A stretch of DNA of 64,000 nucleotides from Bacteroidetes bacterium GWF2_38_335 (GCA_001769535.1 MEOH01000022.1:124001-188000), one strand, 5' to 3'. Positions 44,076 to 53,878 are shown, counted from the stretch's first letter. A program made the numbers and translations. The notes: a model not told the origin generated them from the letters alone.

Positions 44076-46733
44076 CTAATCTTTTGAAATCACAATCTTT
44101 TGTGTGCTGTAATATTTTTTCCCTTTTATCTTTATTGTGTATACCCCTGACTTAAGATGTGTCAAATCAATATTTTCCAAATCGGTTCCCAGTTTTTTTT
44201 CACTAACCTTTCTTCCATGCATGTCATATACCTGTATGGTAATCTGGTCGTCTTTACTGCTTACAGATAAATTGAACAGTCCGTTTGCCGGATTGGGATA
44301 AATAACTGTCCGGCCTACAAAAAGCTCATCTATGCCCGAGTCAAAATTCAGGTCTTCGAGATTTGATACCGACTGACTGTATGGTCCGCCCACATCTTTG
44401 GTTCCAAGACACTCTCCATCCGGTTTAGCTACCGCAACGGCATAGGTTATTATTCCTGCCGGAGGATCATTGTCGGTAAATGAATTCAGATTCGAGGGAA
44501 GCGACGACAACAATTCAAATCCCAGAGATGTCGAATATCTGTATATATTATATGTGTAGTATTCAAATCCCTCGTAATTATCCCATAACAGGTTAATGGA
44601 GCTTCCCAAACCCAGATTCACAGTGAGGTGTATGGTCTTGTGCAATTCGCTAGGCTCCGATTCGTTTCCGCATAAATCCACTGCAGATATTTTGTATCTC
44701 CATGCCCGAACAACCGGACTAGACAGATAATCAAGGTAAACCGAGATGCCGGTGTACGGAACGGTATCTACCAGTTGGTAAACATCCGCCATGGTTGTTT
44801 CTTTATATATATTGTAATGGCTGATGCCTTCGCTGGCAACTTTCTCCCAAACGACCAGATTACGGGCTGCAAAACTGTCAACAGTAACCACACAGATGGG
44901 CTGAATGGCGGGTATGTCCACACCTATTTCTTCCATGATGGTGCTGATGCAACCGTCGGAGTCAGTAACAGTAAGCGAATAATTGCCGGGGGCTACGCCC
45001 TCAAGATCCGATGATCCGCTTGAACCGTCGGACCATAAAATTCCTGTGTATGGTAAAGTACCTCCAAAAACAGTGGTGTAAATACTTCCTTCTGATACGC
45101 CACAGGATGCATTGATTATTGAATCGACCTGTATTTCCGGTCCTCCCGTATCATGCAGCGGGATGTGACGTACCCTGTGGCATCCGTGACTGTCGGTAAC
45201 GGTCAGGTGATACATTCCGGCTGCCAGTCCGCTTACCGTTCCGGTTGTTGCTCCGGTAGACCAGCTAAAACTGTAAGGTACTACGCCTCCTGATACCACT
45301 GCCTGAAGCGATCCGTTTGATTCCCCACATCCTGCCGGAATAACATTGAATAAAACTTCAATGGGATTGGGTTCGTTGATGGTAATGCTTTGCATGGCGA
45401 TACAACCGGCATCATCGATTACCTCAACTTCGTAAGGTCCGGGCTGCAAATCCGAAATATCTTCGGTGGTGGCTCCGTTCCACCAGATAATCTCAACAGG
45501 TGGTGTTCCTCCGGTTACCGTGATGTTTATCGCTCCGTCGTTTGCTCCAAAGCAGGATACGTGGATAATAGAATCTACAGATATTTCGGGAGCTCCGATA
45601 TCCGAAATCATAACATACCCGTGTGCAAAAGCACCGTTGGCATCGGTAACCTGCACCGAATACATTCCGGCTGCCAGTGAATCGGCTGTTGCCAGGGTAT
45701 CGCCGCTTGACCAGACAAAAGTGTATGGGGGAACCCCTCCGGTAACAGCGGCAGCAGCACTTCCTGTAACCGAGCCACAGGTGTTGTCAACAGATGTAAT
45801 AATTATGCTCAGCGGGTCGGGTTGCCCAACCATGGCCGATGTTACAAGAAAACAGTTGTTGGCATCAATGACAGTAACATTGTATATTGTTGCGCCCACA
45901 AGATTAAACACTGTATCGTTAGCGGTGTGGGAGGCATCATTCCAAGTATAGGTATAAGGAGGAGTTCCGCCTCCGGACTGAACATAGGCAGCGCCATCCG
46001 GGTAACCGTAAATGGTGGCATCATTCAGGGTAAAAGTTTCTGCGGTAAAACCGGCACAGGGATTGGGCATATTATATAAATCCAGAATCTGAACATCAGT
46101 AAGAGCGCAATCATAAACGATTACTTCGTCCATTTTTCCTTTGAAATCACGGACAGAAACATAGCCCTCGTCGTGGACGCCCAGAATCAGATTTTCGGTT
46201 TGAATAATATTGCCTGTGAAAAGAGCCTGGTTATCGAATACACCATTATAATATATCTTCAGGTACGAACCCTCGCGCATGATGGTGATCATCTGCCATT
46301 GGTTGGGGACAATGGGTGAAACACTCTCAACGGCTGTTGTGGCGTTATGTCTGACAACTATATTGGGCTCGATAAGATTATCAATCTCAACCATAAAACG
46401 GCCGTTTGGCGTGGCAGAGGTTTCAAATTGACCGAAAAGGGAATTTCCTGTGGCAAAATTGAACTCCGAAGGATTGATCCACATGTTGATTGACCAATCG
46501 GCCGACTCAGGAATAAGCGGCGCATTGCAATTGACATAGGCATTGGCAAATTTCATGGCTCCCGAAACCTGACTGAACCGGTTTGCAGCCGGAGTGGCTC
46601 CGTTGTTGGTGCCGTGGTGCACACCCAGTTCGTCTAAAGTATTGCCGTTGAAACGGTATATGGCTGTTTCGCATTGGGAAAAGGAATAAAAAGTTATTAC
46701 AATCGAAATCAGGGTAAGTATTTGTTTCTTCAT
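44076..46733 (-). CDS. LamG and SprB-repeat T9SS surface protein (885 aa)
   Basis: Signal peptide MKKQILTLISIVITFYSFSQ. Laminin-G-like lectin domain ~24-215 (RFSQVSGAMKFANAYVNC, then DFKGKMDEVIVYD), about five SprB-like repeats ~225-600 (GGxPPYxxxWSxGxTxxxxxxLxxGxYxVxVTDxxGC), fibronectin-like modules ~610-800 and a T9SS type A domain ~808-885 (IYPNPANGLFNLSV). The fibronectin pair and the GPYSQSVSNLED linker match the 1318-aa protein at 3561. SprB repeats suggest a mobile adhesin or glycan-binding role. Confidence 0.88.
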   Translation of the reverse strand: MKKQILTLISIVITFYSFSQCETAIYRFNGNTLDELGVHHGTNNGATPAANRFSQVSGAMKFANAYVNCNAPLIPESADWSINMWINPSEFNFATGNSLFGQFETSATPNGRFMVEIDNLIEPNIVVRHNATTAVESVSPIVPNQWQMITIMREGSYLKIYYNGVFDNQALFTGNIIQTENLILGVHDEGYVSVRDFKGKMDEVIVYDCALTDVQILDLYNMPNPCAGFTAETFTLNDATIYGYPDGAAYVQSGGGTPPYTYTWNDASHTANDTVFNLVGATIYNVTVIDANNCFLVTSAMVGQPDPLSIIITSVDNTCGSVTGSAAAAVTGGVPPYTFVWSSGDTLATADSLAAGMYSVQVTDANGAFAHGYVMISDIGAPEISVDSIIHVSCFGANDGAINITVTGGTPPVEIIWWNGATTEDISDLQPGPYEVEVIDDAGCIAMQSITINEPNPIEVLFNVIPAGCGESNGSLQAVVSGGVVPYSFSWSTGATTGTVSGLAAGMYHLTVTDSHGCHRVRHIPLHDTGGPEIQVDSIINASCGVSEGSIYTTVFGGTLPYTGILWSDGSSGSSDLEGVAPGNYSLTVTDSDGCISTIMEEIGVDIPAIQPICVVTVDSFAARNLVVWEKVASEGISHYNIYKETTMADVYQLVDTVPYTGISVYLDYLSSPVVRAWRYKISAVDLCGNESEPSELHKTIHLTVNLGLGSSINLLWDNYEGFEYYTYNIYRYSTSLGFELLSSLPSNLNSFTDNDPPAGIITYAVAVAKPDGECLGTKDVGGPYSQSVSNLEDLNFDSGIDELFVGRTVIYPNPANGLFNLSVSSKDDQITIQVYDMHGRKVSEKKLGTDLENIDLTHLKSGVYTIKIKGKKYYSTQKIVISKD

Positions 46734-46853
46734 TTTTGCCTTTTTTAAAAAGGAAATATACAGCTTTATTCAATATTATTTTAATAATTTGCGATCAATT
46801 TGTTAAACGAAGTTTTATCTGTGGATAAACGGTTTGGGTAAATTGATGAAAAT

Positions 46854-47237
46854 ATGCAAATAAAATATTTTTTAAAAACGATTATCTGGGTTTTGGTGAT
46901 TTTCATTCTGAGCTCCGTTTCAGGTGATACTGCCGATGATATAAGTTTTATTGACATTCCGCATTTTGATAAAATGGCACATTTTGCAATGTATTTTGTT
47001 CTTTCACTCTTAATGATGAACGCTTTTTCAAAAATGAACCGCCGGGTTAAGGATAAGGCCATTTACACCATTCTTGCGGGTGCGTTTTATGGAGGATTGA
47101 TGGAGGTTATGCAGGAATATGTATTTGTCAAAAGAAGCATGGATATTTATGATTTTGCAGTTAATCTGATTGGTACAATAATGGCTGTGGTTCTTTACCG
47201 TTTTATTTCGCGGTTGAGGATTAACGGGTTTTTATAA
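46854..47237 (+). CDS. VanZ-family membrane protein
   Basis: 127 aa with four membrane segments. VanZ motifs: HFDKMAHFAMYFVLSLLM and GALYG-type GAFYGGLMEVMQ, then SMDIYDFAVNLIGTIM. The family was named for teicoplanin resistance, but most members are of unknown function; nothing here implies resistance. Ends at a hairpin, monocistronic. Confidence 0.88.
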   Translation: MQIKYFLKTIIWVLVIFILSSVSGDTADDISFIDIPHFDKMAHFAMYFVLSLLMMNAFSKMNRRVKDKAIYTILAGAFYGGLMEVMQEYVFVKRSMDIYDFAVNLIGTIMAVVLYRFISRLRINGFL

Positions 47238-47261
47238 CCAAGGCCTTAAGCCCGTGGTTAT
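47234..47261. repeat. short palindromic repeat / hairpin overlapping the VanZ stop
   Basis: ATAACCAAGGCC then TTAAG then CCCGTGGTTAT: the ends ATAACCA/TGGTTAT pair perfectly. Similar to the ATAACCCCGGCCTTCAGGC units at 57174 and 57577. May double as the VanZ terminator. Confidence 0.55.
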
Positions 47262-47311
47262 GGGAAAGTAAGACTTTTCTTTTTTTCGGCATAATAGTGC
47301 CGGATTTTTTT

Positions 47312-47319
47312 TATTTTTG
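47312..47319 (+). promoter_or_regulatory. -7 box of the C1B peptidase gene
   Basis: TATTTTTG, a perfect TAnnTTTG, 27 bp before the ATG. No clear TTG at -33. Confidence 0.45.
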
Positions 47320-47346
47320 TACTCATAAATTTTAAAATTCAATACC

Positions 47347-48534
47347 ATGAAAAAGTTATTTCCGCTATTTCTCTCTCTTTGCTTAACAATTGGACTTTTT
47401 GCACAAGACAGCAAACCTGAAGGCTACATCTTCACCGTTGAAAAGGAAGTTAAAACCACAACTGTAAAAGATCAGTACCGCTCGGGAACATGCTGGAGTT
47501 TTTCATCACTGGCTTTTATCGAAGCCGAAATGCTCAGAATGGGTAAAACCGAAATCGATCTTTCTGAAATGTTTGTTGTCAGAAAAGTGTATTTTGATAA
47601 AGCTGTTAAAGCAGTAAGAATGCATGGTGAATTCAATTTTGGCGGGGGCGGAGCGGTTAACGATCCCTTTGATGTGATCAGAAAATACGGAATTGTTCCC
47701 GAACAGGCTTATCCCGGATTGTGCTATGGAACTAAAAAACACGTTCATGGCGAAGTTGACAAGGTAATGGACTCATTCGTTACCGGTGTAATCACAAATG
47801 AAAACGGCGAGCTTTCAACTGCATGGAAAGCTGCTGTAAACGGAATTCTTGATGCCTATTTCGGAAAAGATGTTACCGAATTTGATTTTAATGGTAAAAA
47901 ATATACTCCCGCAACTTATGCAAAAGAAATAGTGGGAATCAATCCCGATGATTATATGTATTTCTCCTCTTTTTCGCACCATCCCTTTTATAAGCAATTT
48001 CAGCTTGAAGTTCCCGATAACTGGTCATGGGCTTCATTTTACAACCTTCCGCTTGACGATATGATCGCTCTTATTGACAACGCCATCAACAGCGGATACA
48101 CCATCGGTTGGGCAAGCGATGTGTCTGAAAAAGGATTCTCATGGAAAAATGGTGTTGCCATTGTTCCCGATGAGGAGATTGAAAATCTGGACGGATTGGA
48201 ACAGGCGAAATGGGATGACCTTAGCGACAAAGAAAGACAAAACCTGTTTTACACTTTCAGCGGTCCCATCAAGGAAAAAACCATCACACAGGAACTCAGA
48301 CAGGAAGCTTTCGATAATTTTCAAACCACTGATGACCACGGGATGTTAATTTGCGGTATCGCAAAAGATCAGAAAGGAAATAAATTTTATATCGTGAAAA
48401 ATTCCTGGGGAGATGCAGGAAAATATAAAGGTTATTTTTACGCATCAGAAGCATTTGTGAGATATAAAACCCTTTCAATGGTTGTGCATAAAGGTGCTGT
48501 TCCTAAGAAAGTTATGGATAAACTGATTAAGTAA
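47347..48534 (+). CDS. C1B-family cysteine peptidase (aminopeptidase C / bleomycin hydrolase type), exported
   Basis: 395 aa with signal peptide MKKLFPLFLSLCLTIGLFAQ, so the enzyme is exported, unlike cytoplasmic PepC. Catalytic residues: oxyanion Gln and Cys in DQYRSGTCWSFSSLAFIEAE, His in DDHGMLICGIA, Asn in VKNSWGDAG. The large middle insertion typical of bleomycin hydrolases is present. Probably trims peptides from their N-terminus in the periplasm. The lipoprotein gene follows 17 bp later and may be co-transcribed. Confidence 0.92.
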   Translation: MKKLFPLFLSLCLTIGLFAQDSKPEGYIFTVEKEVKTTTVKDQYRSGTCWSFSSLAFIEAEMLRMGKTEIDLSEMFVVRKVYFDKAVKAVRMHGEFNFGGGGAVNDPFDVIRKYGIVPEQAYPGLCYGTKKHVHGEVDKVMDSFVTGVITNENGELSTAWKAAVNGILDAYFGKDVTEFDFNGKKYTPATYAKEIVGINPDDYMYFSSFSHHPFYKQFQLEVPDNWSWASFYNLPLDDMIALIDNAINSGYTIGWASDVSEKGFSWKNGVAIVPDEEIENLDGLEQAKWDDLSDKERQNLFYTFSGPIKEKTITQELRQEAFDNFQTTDDHGMLICGIAKDQKGNKFYIVKNSWGDAGKYKGYFYASEAFVRYKTLSMVVHKGAVPKKVMDKLIK

Positions 48535-48551
48535 TCACTTTTATTTTGCAG

Positions 48552-49661
48552 ATGAATTTGCGGTTTTTTAAAATACTTTTTCCGGGACTTCTGTGGATTA
48601 TTTTGAATTCTTGCGGGGGCGAACAATCGGAAAAAAACCTTGAAGATCTGGGGCTGCCCGAAGGAAAAAAGAAAAGCATGAATATGCTTAAGGGTGCTGA
48701 GCTCAAGCCTTTTGCCGGAACGTATGTTTTCAAGGATAAAAACCCCAATTACAACCATTTTCTCAGACTGGAATTTGCCGACAGCATAATAAAAGCCGAA
48801 TATATGGGCTGTGAAATGATGAACGACAGCTCGGTATCTTATTTTCTAACCCCTGTTTTTGACTTGCAGATTACCGAAGGCGGTGACATTTCCTTTAAAC
48901 TCGGCGAACGCATGCTGTTCTTTGAGCCTGTCAGGTTTAACCAGAAGCAGTTCGATAATAAATTTGAGATTTCAAAGGATGAGATTCAGTACAAAGGTCT
49001 CATTACAGGCAATGAAATGACATTGAGCTGTAAAAGCAGAAAAAAATGCTGCTGGAAAGAAACCATGAACTTTATTAAAGAATCCGTGGATATTGAACTT
49101 TCGGAGCCCACAACCGCTACCTCTTTTAAGAAAATTGTTGAGGTGGGAACCTATGCCTCATGCGGGGTTTATGAGATCCAGAATGGTTATGGTGAAAAAA
49201 TTGGTTTACCCGAAGAAGTAGAGTATTTCCTCGATTGCCCGCCATATATCGACATTGCCCCCGATTTTAGCTATATTGTTTATGGTGATTTGGGTGAAAT
49301 GAAAATTTACAGTTTCAGAACACTCGAATCAAAAACAGTAATGAAATTTGGAAAGGGATGCGAGGGCATTTCAGGAATGGTTTGGTCACCAAATAAAAAT
49401 AAGATGATGTTTGTTGAGGTGAACCAAAAAAAGCTGTCTGCCAAAACACGGATTCACGTGGTGGATATTTCCATGGGAAGTCCCAGAAACAGGGAATATT
49501 TTGATGTGCCGGTAAATTTTGAGTGTGGCAGTTTGTGCGGATCAGCACCCGATGAAGACTTCAAATTCAAGAATAATTCAACCATAATTTATAAGAAACA
49601 CTGGGCCAGTGAGATTGATCCCGAAACGGAACAAATAATAGAATTAGAGAAAAACAAATAA
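48552..49661 (+). CDS. lipoprotein with beta-propeller-like C-terminal domain
   Basis: 369 aa from the ATG at 48552; an upstream in-frame TTG adds two codons. Lipoprotein signal MNLRFFKILFPGLLWIILNSC. The first ~190 residues are unassigned. The second half has short WD/TolB-like stretches (PDFSYIVYGDLGEMKIYSFR, GMVWSPNKNKMMFVE, TRIHVVDISMG). No enzyme motif seen. It lies between the peptidase and SDR genes with close spacing (17 and 2 bp), suggesting one operon. Confidence 0.75.
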   Translation: MNLRFFKILFPGLLWIILNSCGGEQSEKNLEDLGLPEGKKKSMNMLKGAELKPFAGTYVFKDKNPNYNHFLRLEFADSIIKAEYMGCEMMNDSSVSYFLTPVFDLQITEGGDISFKLGERMLFFEPVRFNQKQFDNKFEISKDEIQYKGLITGNEMTLSCKSRKKCCWKETMNFIKESVDIELSEPTTATSFKKIVEVGTYASCGVYEIQNGYGEKIGLPEEVEYFLDCPPYIDIAPDFSYIVYGDLGEMKIYSFRTLESKTVMKFGKGCEGISGMVWSPNKNKMMFVEVNQKKLSAKTRIHVVDISMGSPRNREYFDVPVNFECGSLCGSAPDEDFKFKNNSTIIYKKHWASEIDPETEQIIELEKNK

Positions 49662-49663
49662 CC

Positions 49664-50386
49664 ATGAATTACATTTATATTACAGGAACAAGCCGCGGAA
49701 TTGGAAAGGCTTTTGCAGAACTTTTGCTTAAAAGGGAAAATAATTTTGTTACAGGTATTTCAAGAACCTGTACTATTAAACATCCCAGGTTCAGGCACGT
49801 TAAACTTGATCTGGCAAAAGTGGATGATGTGCTCAAATTCACATTCGAGAATCATAAAGATGCCAGAGCAGTGATGCTGGTCAATAATTCGGGCGCCATA
49901 GGTGAGGTAAAGCAGATGGGCCGTTTGGCTTCCACTTCAGTTGTCGAAACCATGAACATCAACGCAGTTAGTCCGGCCATCCTGATGAACGAGTTTGTAA
50001 AAACCCATGAAAAATCGGATGCCATCAAACTGATTCTGAATATTTCTTCGGGAGCAGGCCGTCACCCCATCGAATCATGGAGCAGTTACTGTGCCTCTAA
50101 ATCGGCCATTGATATGTTTTCGCAGGTTTTGAGCGTTGAGCAGACAAATGGTGATCCATCAAGGCATTTTCATATTTTCTCGGTTGCTCCGGGAATAGTG
50201 GATACGCACATGCAGGATGAGATCAGAAAGATATCTGCAGATGATTTCCGGAACGTTTCAACATTCATAGGATACAAGGAAAAAAACATGCTTACCACTC
50301 CCGAAACGGTAGCCGAAAAGCTATTGGAATTAATCAATAATCCCGATAACTATCCCAATGTGTTGATGGATGTGAGGGAGATGTAA
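49664..50386 (+). CDS. short-chain dehydrogenase/reductase, sepiapterin-reductase-like
   Basis: 240 aa classical SDR. Cofactor motif TGTSRGIGKAF (residues 8-18), NNSGAIGEV (NNAG variant), catalytic Ser in LNISSGAGR, YCASK with Tyr/Lys, SVAPGIVDTHMQ. NADP preference is suggested by the basic ISRTC after strand 2. Resembles sepiapterin/benzil reductase-like SDRs; the substrate is unknown. 2 bp after the lipoprotein gene. Confidence 0.88.
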   Translation: MNYIYITGTSRGIGKAFAELLLKRENNFVTGISRTCTIKHPRFRHVKLDLAKVDDVLKFTFENHKDARAVMLVNNSGAIGEVKQMGRLASTSVVETMNINAVSPAILMNEFVKTHEKSDAIKLILNISSGAGRHPIESWSSYCASKSAIDMFSQVLSVEQTNGDPSRHFHIFSVAPGIVDTHMQDEIRKISADDFRNVSTFIGYKEKNMLTTPETVAEKLLELINNPDNYPNVLMDVREM

Positions 50387-50425
50387 TCTGCATAGAGGGT
50401 AACTATAGGACACCCGGTGAGCAGA

Positions 50426-51118
50426 CTATTTCATCATACTCTTAACCAATGAACCGATAATGGCCAGTCCGTCGGTACTGCGCAATTCCTTGTCAGCGGC
50501 TCTTTCGGGGTGCGGCATCATACCAAAAACATTTCGTCCGGTATTACAAATTCCCGCAATATTTTCAAGTGAGCCGTTGGGATTTGAGCTTTCGCTGATG
50601 TTGGCTTTTTCGTCGCAATATCTGAATAATATCTGATCGTTGAGGTGCATATTCTGCAGCGTTTCTTTATCTGCAAAGTACCTTCCTTCGCCATGGGCAA
50701 TGGGTATTTTCATGGCCTTTGTGGTATCTAATAAAGCAGTAAAAGCTGTTTTCTTGGTCTCGGTTTTGATATAAATATTTTTGCAAATGAATTTCTGGTT
50801 GTTGTTATGCAAAAGGGCACCCGGAAGCAAACCTGATTCGCAGAGAATCTGAAAACCGTTGCAAACGCCAAACACATATCCGCCTTTATTGGCAAAGGCA
50901 ATCACCTTTTCCATGATGGGCGAAAATTTTGCCAGCGCACCCGAACGAAGATAATCACCATAAGAAAATCCACCCGGAAGGGCAATGGCATCAACCTTTT
51001 TAAGATCTGTATCCTTATGCCAGAGTTCAACCACCTCTTGTCCGAGTTTTTCCCTCAGAACATATATCATATCATGGTCACAGTTGGATCCCGGAAATAT
51101 TACAACACCAAATTTCAT
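50426..51118 (-). CDS. purQ: phosphoribosylformylglycinamidine synthase, glutaminase subunit
   Basis: 230 aa class I glutamine amidotransferase. FPGSNCDHDM (start), LPGGFSYGDYLRSGA, nucleophile Cys in GVCNGFQIL, AHGEGRYF and MMPHPERA with the catalytic His/Glu. A stand-alone PurQ implies separate PurL and PurS subunits elsewhere, not the fused enzyme. It supplies NH3 for FGAM synthesis. Confidence 0.95.
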   Translation of the reverse strand: MKFGVVIFPGSNCDHDMIYVLREKLGQEVVELWHKDTDLKKVDAIALPGGFSYGDYLRSGALAKFSPIMEKVIAFANKGGYVFGVCNGFQILCESGLLPGALLHNNNQKFICKNIYIKTETKKTAFTALLDTTKAMKIPIAHGEGRYFADKETLQNMHLNDQILFRYCDEKANISESSNPNGSLENIAGICNTGRNVFGMMPHPERAADKELRSTDGLAIIGSLVKSMMK

Positions 51119-51250
51119 ATGTTTTATTTTTTATCGGATTCAAAGATATTCATAAATAGACAGAGAACCTATCCCGAAAAATCAATTTTTATCAACAACG
51201 TTTCATCCCCGATATTTCAACCCGTTCAAAGCAAATGCATTGCCAAAACA

Positions 51251-51934
51251 TTACTCTTCAACCAGCTTTTTTATATCCTCAATTTTGCCATATACCACCA
51301 GGGTGTCTCCTTGCTCCAAAACCGATTCGGCTGAGGCTATCCCCTGTATTTTCTTTACTTTGCGCGGAATACCGATCATGTTTTTTTCTGTTACTGTTTT
51401 TATTATGGACAAAACCAGGACATTATGTTTTTTCGGAAACTCAATCTGCGCAAGGGTTTTTCCGATATATTCCCGGGAAACCAATATCTCGGCAATGTTA
51501 TACTGACCTGCAAGTTCATAGGAATCAACAATGCCCGAAAAGTTCAGCTTTTTTGCCCAGCGTTCGGCAGTTTCTTCTTCAGCATGGATGATGTCATCAA
51601 CTTCCATGGTTTGTAAAATTGTTTCATGAAGCGGCGAAACTGCCCGGGAAATGAGCTTGTTTACTTTCATCTGCTTCATCAGCGCAGTGGCCATGATATT
51701 TTCACCTTCGTTTTCGCCAATGGCAATGATGACAGTATCTGTGTCTTTCAGTGGCAGGATGGATACAGCACGTGTGTCGGTGCAGTTCAGACAGATGGTG
51801 TGTGAAATATATTCCTTAAGGGCTTCAACCACCTCCATGTTGCGGTCAACACCAATTACTTCATTGCCCAGTTCAGTAAGCTTTTTCGCCAATGACGATC
51901 CAAAATTTCCAAGGCCTATAACGATGTATTTCAT
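51251..51934 (-). CDS. KtrA/TrkA-type K+ channel regulatory subunit
   Basis: 227 aa. RCK_N domain with the NAD/ATP-binding GLGNFGSSLAKKL (7-19) and the acidic VIGVDRNMEVVE; RCK_C domain in the last ~80 residues (ILVSREYIGKTLAQI). A cytoplasmic gate for the TrkH/KtrB-type transporter encoded just upstream on the same strand. Confidence 0.93.
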   Translation of the reverse strand: MKYIVIGLGNFGSSLAKKLTELGNEVIGVDRNMEVVEALKEYISHTICLNCTDTRAVSILPLKDTDTVIIAIGENEGENIMATALMKQMKVNKLISRAVSPLHETILQTMEVDDIIHAEEETAERWAKKLNFSGIVDSYELAGQYNIAEILVSREYIGKTLAQIEFPKKHNVLVLSIIKTVTEKNMIGIPRKVKKIQGIASAESVLEQGDTLVVYGKIEDIKKLVEE

Positions 51935-51965
51935 AAATAATTAGTTTCTATGGGGTTACTTTTAG

Positions 51966-52125
51966 TTTTTCAGTTGTTTATTTGTTCAGTTGTTTATTTG
52001 TTCAGTTGTTTAGTTGTTTATTTGTTCAGTTGTTTATTTGTTCAGTTGTTTATTTGTTTAGTTGTTTATTTGTTTATTTGTTTATTTGTTTAGTTGTTTA
52101 TTTGTTTATTCGATAGCTTTCGGGA
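51966..52125. repeat. CAGTTGTTTATTTGTT word repeat between the K+ transport genes
   Basis: ~155 bp of tandem, imperfect 8- and 16-bp words (CAGTTGTTTATTTGTT and TAGTTGTTTATTTGTT), the variable positions being C/T. Lies inside the likely ktrB-ktrA transcript. Confidence 0.9.
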
Positions 52126-52147
52126 TGTTTAGGTTGTTCCTTTTTTT

Positions 52148-53878
52148 CTAGTTTATTAAAATTTCTTCACTGGGATACCTGTAATTCAAAAACCTGGTCC
52201 GGCGCATCAACGCCACCAAAATTGTAAGCATGCTTACCCTTCCGATAAACATCACAATGGTGAGAATTATTTTACCCCCGTCACTCAGATCAAAAGTAAT
52301 TCCCATGCTCAGTCCCACGGTGCTATATGCCGAAACGGTTTCATACACAAGTTTGATCAGACCTTTATCGCCGTCGGTAAACGACAAAATCATAACCGCA
52401 AAACCGATTACCACAAACGACAGAAAGATCATGGAGTAGGCACGCATTATAGACAGACTGGATATTTCACGGCGGTATACTTCGATTCGTTTTTTTCCTC
52501 GGGCCAGACTAATTGCATTCAGGATGCTCACGGCAAAAGTGGTGGTTTTTACTCCACCCCCTGTTCCGCCGGGCGATGCCCCAACCCACATAAGAAATAG
52601 CACCAGCAAAATGGTTGCTCCCGAAATGGCAGAATTATCAATGGTGTTAAATCCTGCAGTTCTGGGGGTAACGGAGCAGAAAAATGCTTCGATGACTTTC
52701 CCGATGCCACTGTGCTCTTTAAGGGTATTGTTATATTCGAAAAAATAAAAGAGGATTGTTCCCGATACAATCAAAAATGTTGTGGTAATCAGTACAATCC
52801 TTGTGTTCATGCTGATAACCCAGGGGATGTGCTTAACTTTCCGGGTAAACCATTTATTGAGAACAAGATGCTTGATATAGTGCAAAAAATTAAAAACTAT
52901 GGGAAATCCCAGTCCGCCCATAATCAGCAACCCCGCAACAATCAGGTGCAACGGATAGTTAAACGCAAATCCCGGCTCCATCAGATTGTTTTGCAAGGTA
53001 GAAAATCCTGCATTGCAAAATCCTGAAACAGCATGAAACAAAGAAAAGAAAACCCTGTTGTCGAATGATGGCATGATAGCCGGGTCAAGGGTAAGAAAAA
53101 TCAGAAATGCTCCTGCTATCTCCAACAAAAAGGTAAAATACAGAATCCTCATCAGCATTTTAAAAACCTCGGCCAGTTTATCGGTATTGGTCACTTCTTT
53201 TTGGAATAGCTGATTTTCAAGAGACAAGCCACCCCTGAAAAAATAACTGAAATAAGCAGCAAAAGTCATGATTCCCAAACCGCCAATCTGAATCAGGATC
53301 ATGATTATTATCTGACCGAAAAAGGTAAAGCTGGATCCGGTGTCAACCACCGATAATCCTGTAACACATACCGCACTTGTTGATGTAAAAAGGGAATCAA
53401 TAAAGGATATTCCGGCCGTTGTGGCATTGGGCAACATCAACATGCCCGCACCGGTAAAAATGATTGTTATAAAACTGATCACAAAAAGCAGGGCAGGGTT
53501 ATAAAAAATATTTTTCAGCTTAATCCTGAGAAAGGAAAATTCACGGAAGGATGAAAAAATGACAGCAAAATACACCGACAAAAAACTTCTGAAAAATGGC
53601 AAGTCAATTACTTTAAGAAAGTCAAGTAGAATAACCGATAAATAAACAAGAAAAATAAAGTCAAAGACCCATACCCTGAAAACGGGAATTTTACGCGAAG
53701 AAACATATGGTATGGGAATAAACAATATCTCACAGGCCACAAGGAAAATGTAAAAGCTATTGATTACATTCTGCATGAAAGCAGGCTGGTCGAAACCAAG
53801 ATCATATATCAGCAGCAACACCCCGAAAAGAGTAATGGTAAAGGAAATGCGCCGCATGTATTTACTGAAAAGCTTCAT
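52148..53878 (-). CDS. TrkH/KtrB-family K+ transporter
   Basis: 576 aa from the ATG at 53878, three codons inside an alternative start at 53887. ~12 membrane segments; the four P-loop filter glycines are in SAVCVTGLSVVDTG, SGFCNAGFSTL, TPRTAGFNTID and STVGLSMG, with GASPGGTGGGVKTTTFAV after the third. The unusually long N-terminus (~130 residues with membrane segments) precedes the core. Imports K+ with the RCK subunit downstream. Confidence 0.94.
   Translation of the reverse strand: MKLFSKYMRRISFTITLFGVLLLIYDLGFDQPAFMQNVINSFYIFLVACEILFIPIPYVSSRKIPVFRVWVFDFIFLVYLSVILLDFLKVIDLPFFRSFLSVYFAVIFSSFREFSFLRIKLKNIFYNPALLFVISFITIIFTGAGMLMLPNATTAGISFIDSLFTSTSAVCVTGLSVVDTGSSFTFFGQIIIMILIQIGGLGIMTFAAYFSYFFRGGLSLENQLFQKEVTNTDKLAEVFKMLMRILYFTFLLEIAGAFLIFLTLDPAIMPSFDNRVFFSLFHAVSGFCNAGFSTLQNNLMEPGFAFNYPLHLIVAGLLIMGGLGFPIVFNFLHYIKHLVLNKWFTRKVKHIPWVISMNTRIVLITTTFLIVSGTILFYFFEYNNTLKEHSGIGKVIEAFFCSVTPRTAGFNTIDNSAISGATILLVLFLMWVGASPGGTGGGVKTTTFAVSILNAISLARGKKRIEVYRREISSLSIMRAYSMIFLSFVVIGFAVMILSFTDGDKGLIKLVYETVSAYSTVGLSMGITFDLSDGGKIILTIVMFIGRVSMLTILVALMRRTRFLNYRYPSEEILIN

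Noticed and set aside
46854-47237. Glycopeptide-resistance gene (vanZ)
   Set aside because: Only the family fold is shared; no other van genes and family members are widespread with unknown roles.
51966-52125. CRISPR-like array
   Set aside because: No unique spacers of constant length between repeats; simple tandem words, and no cas genes in the window.
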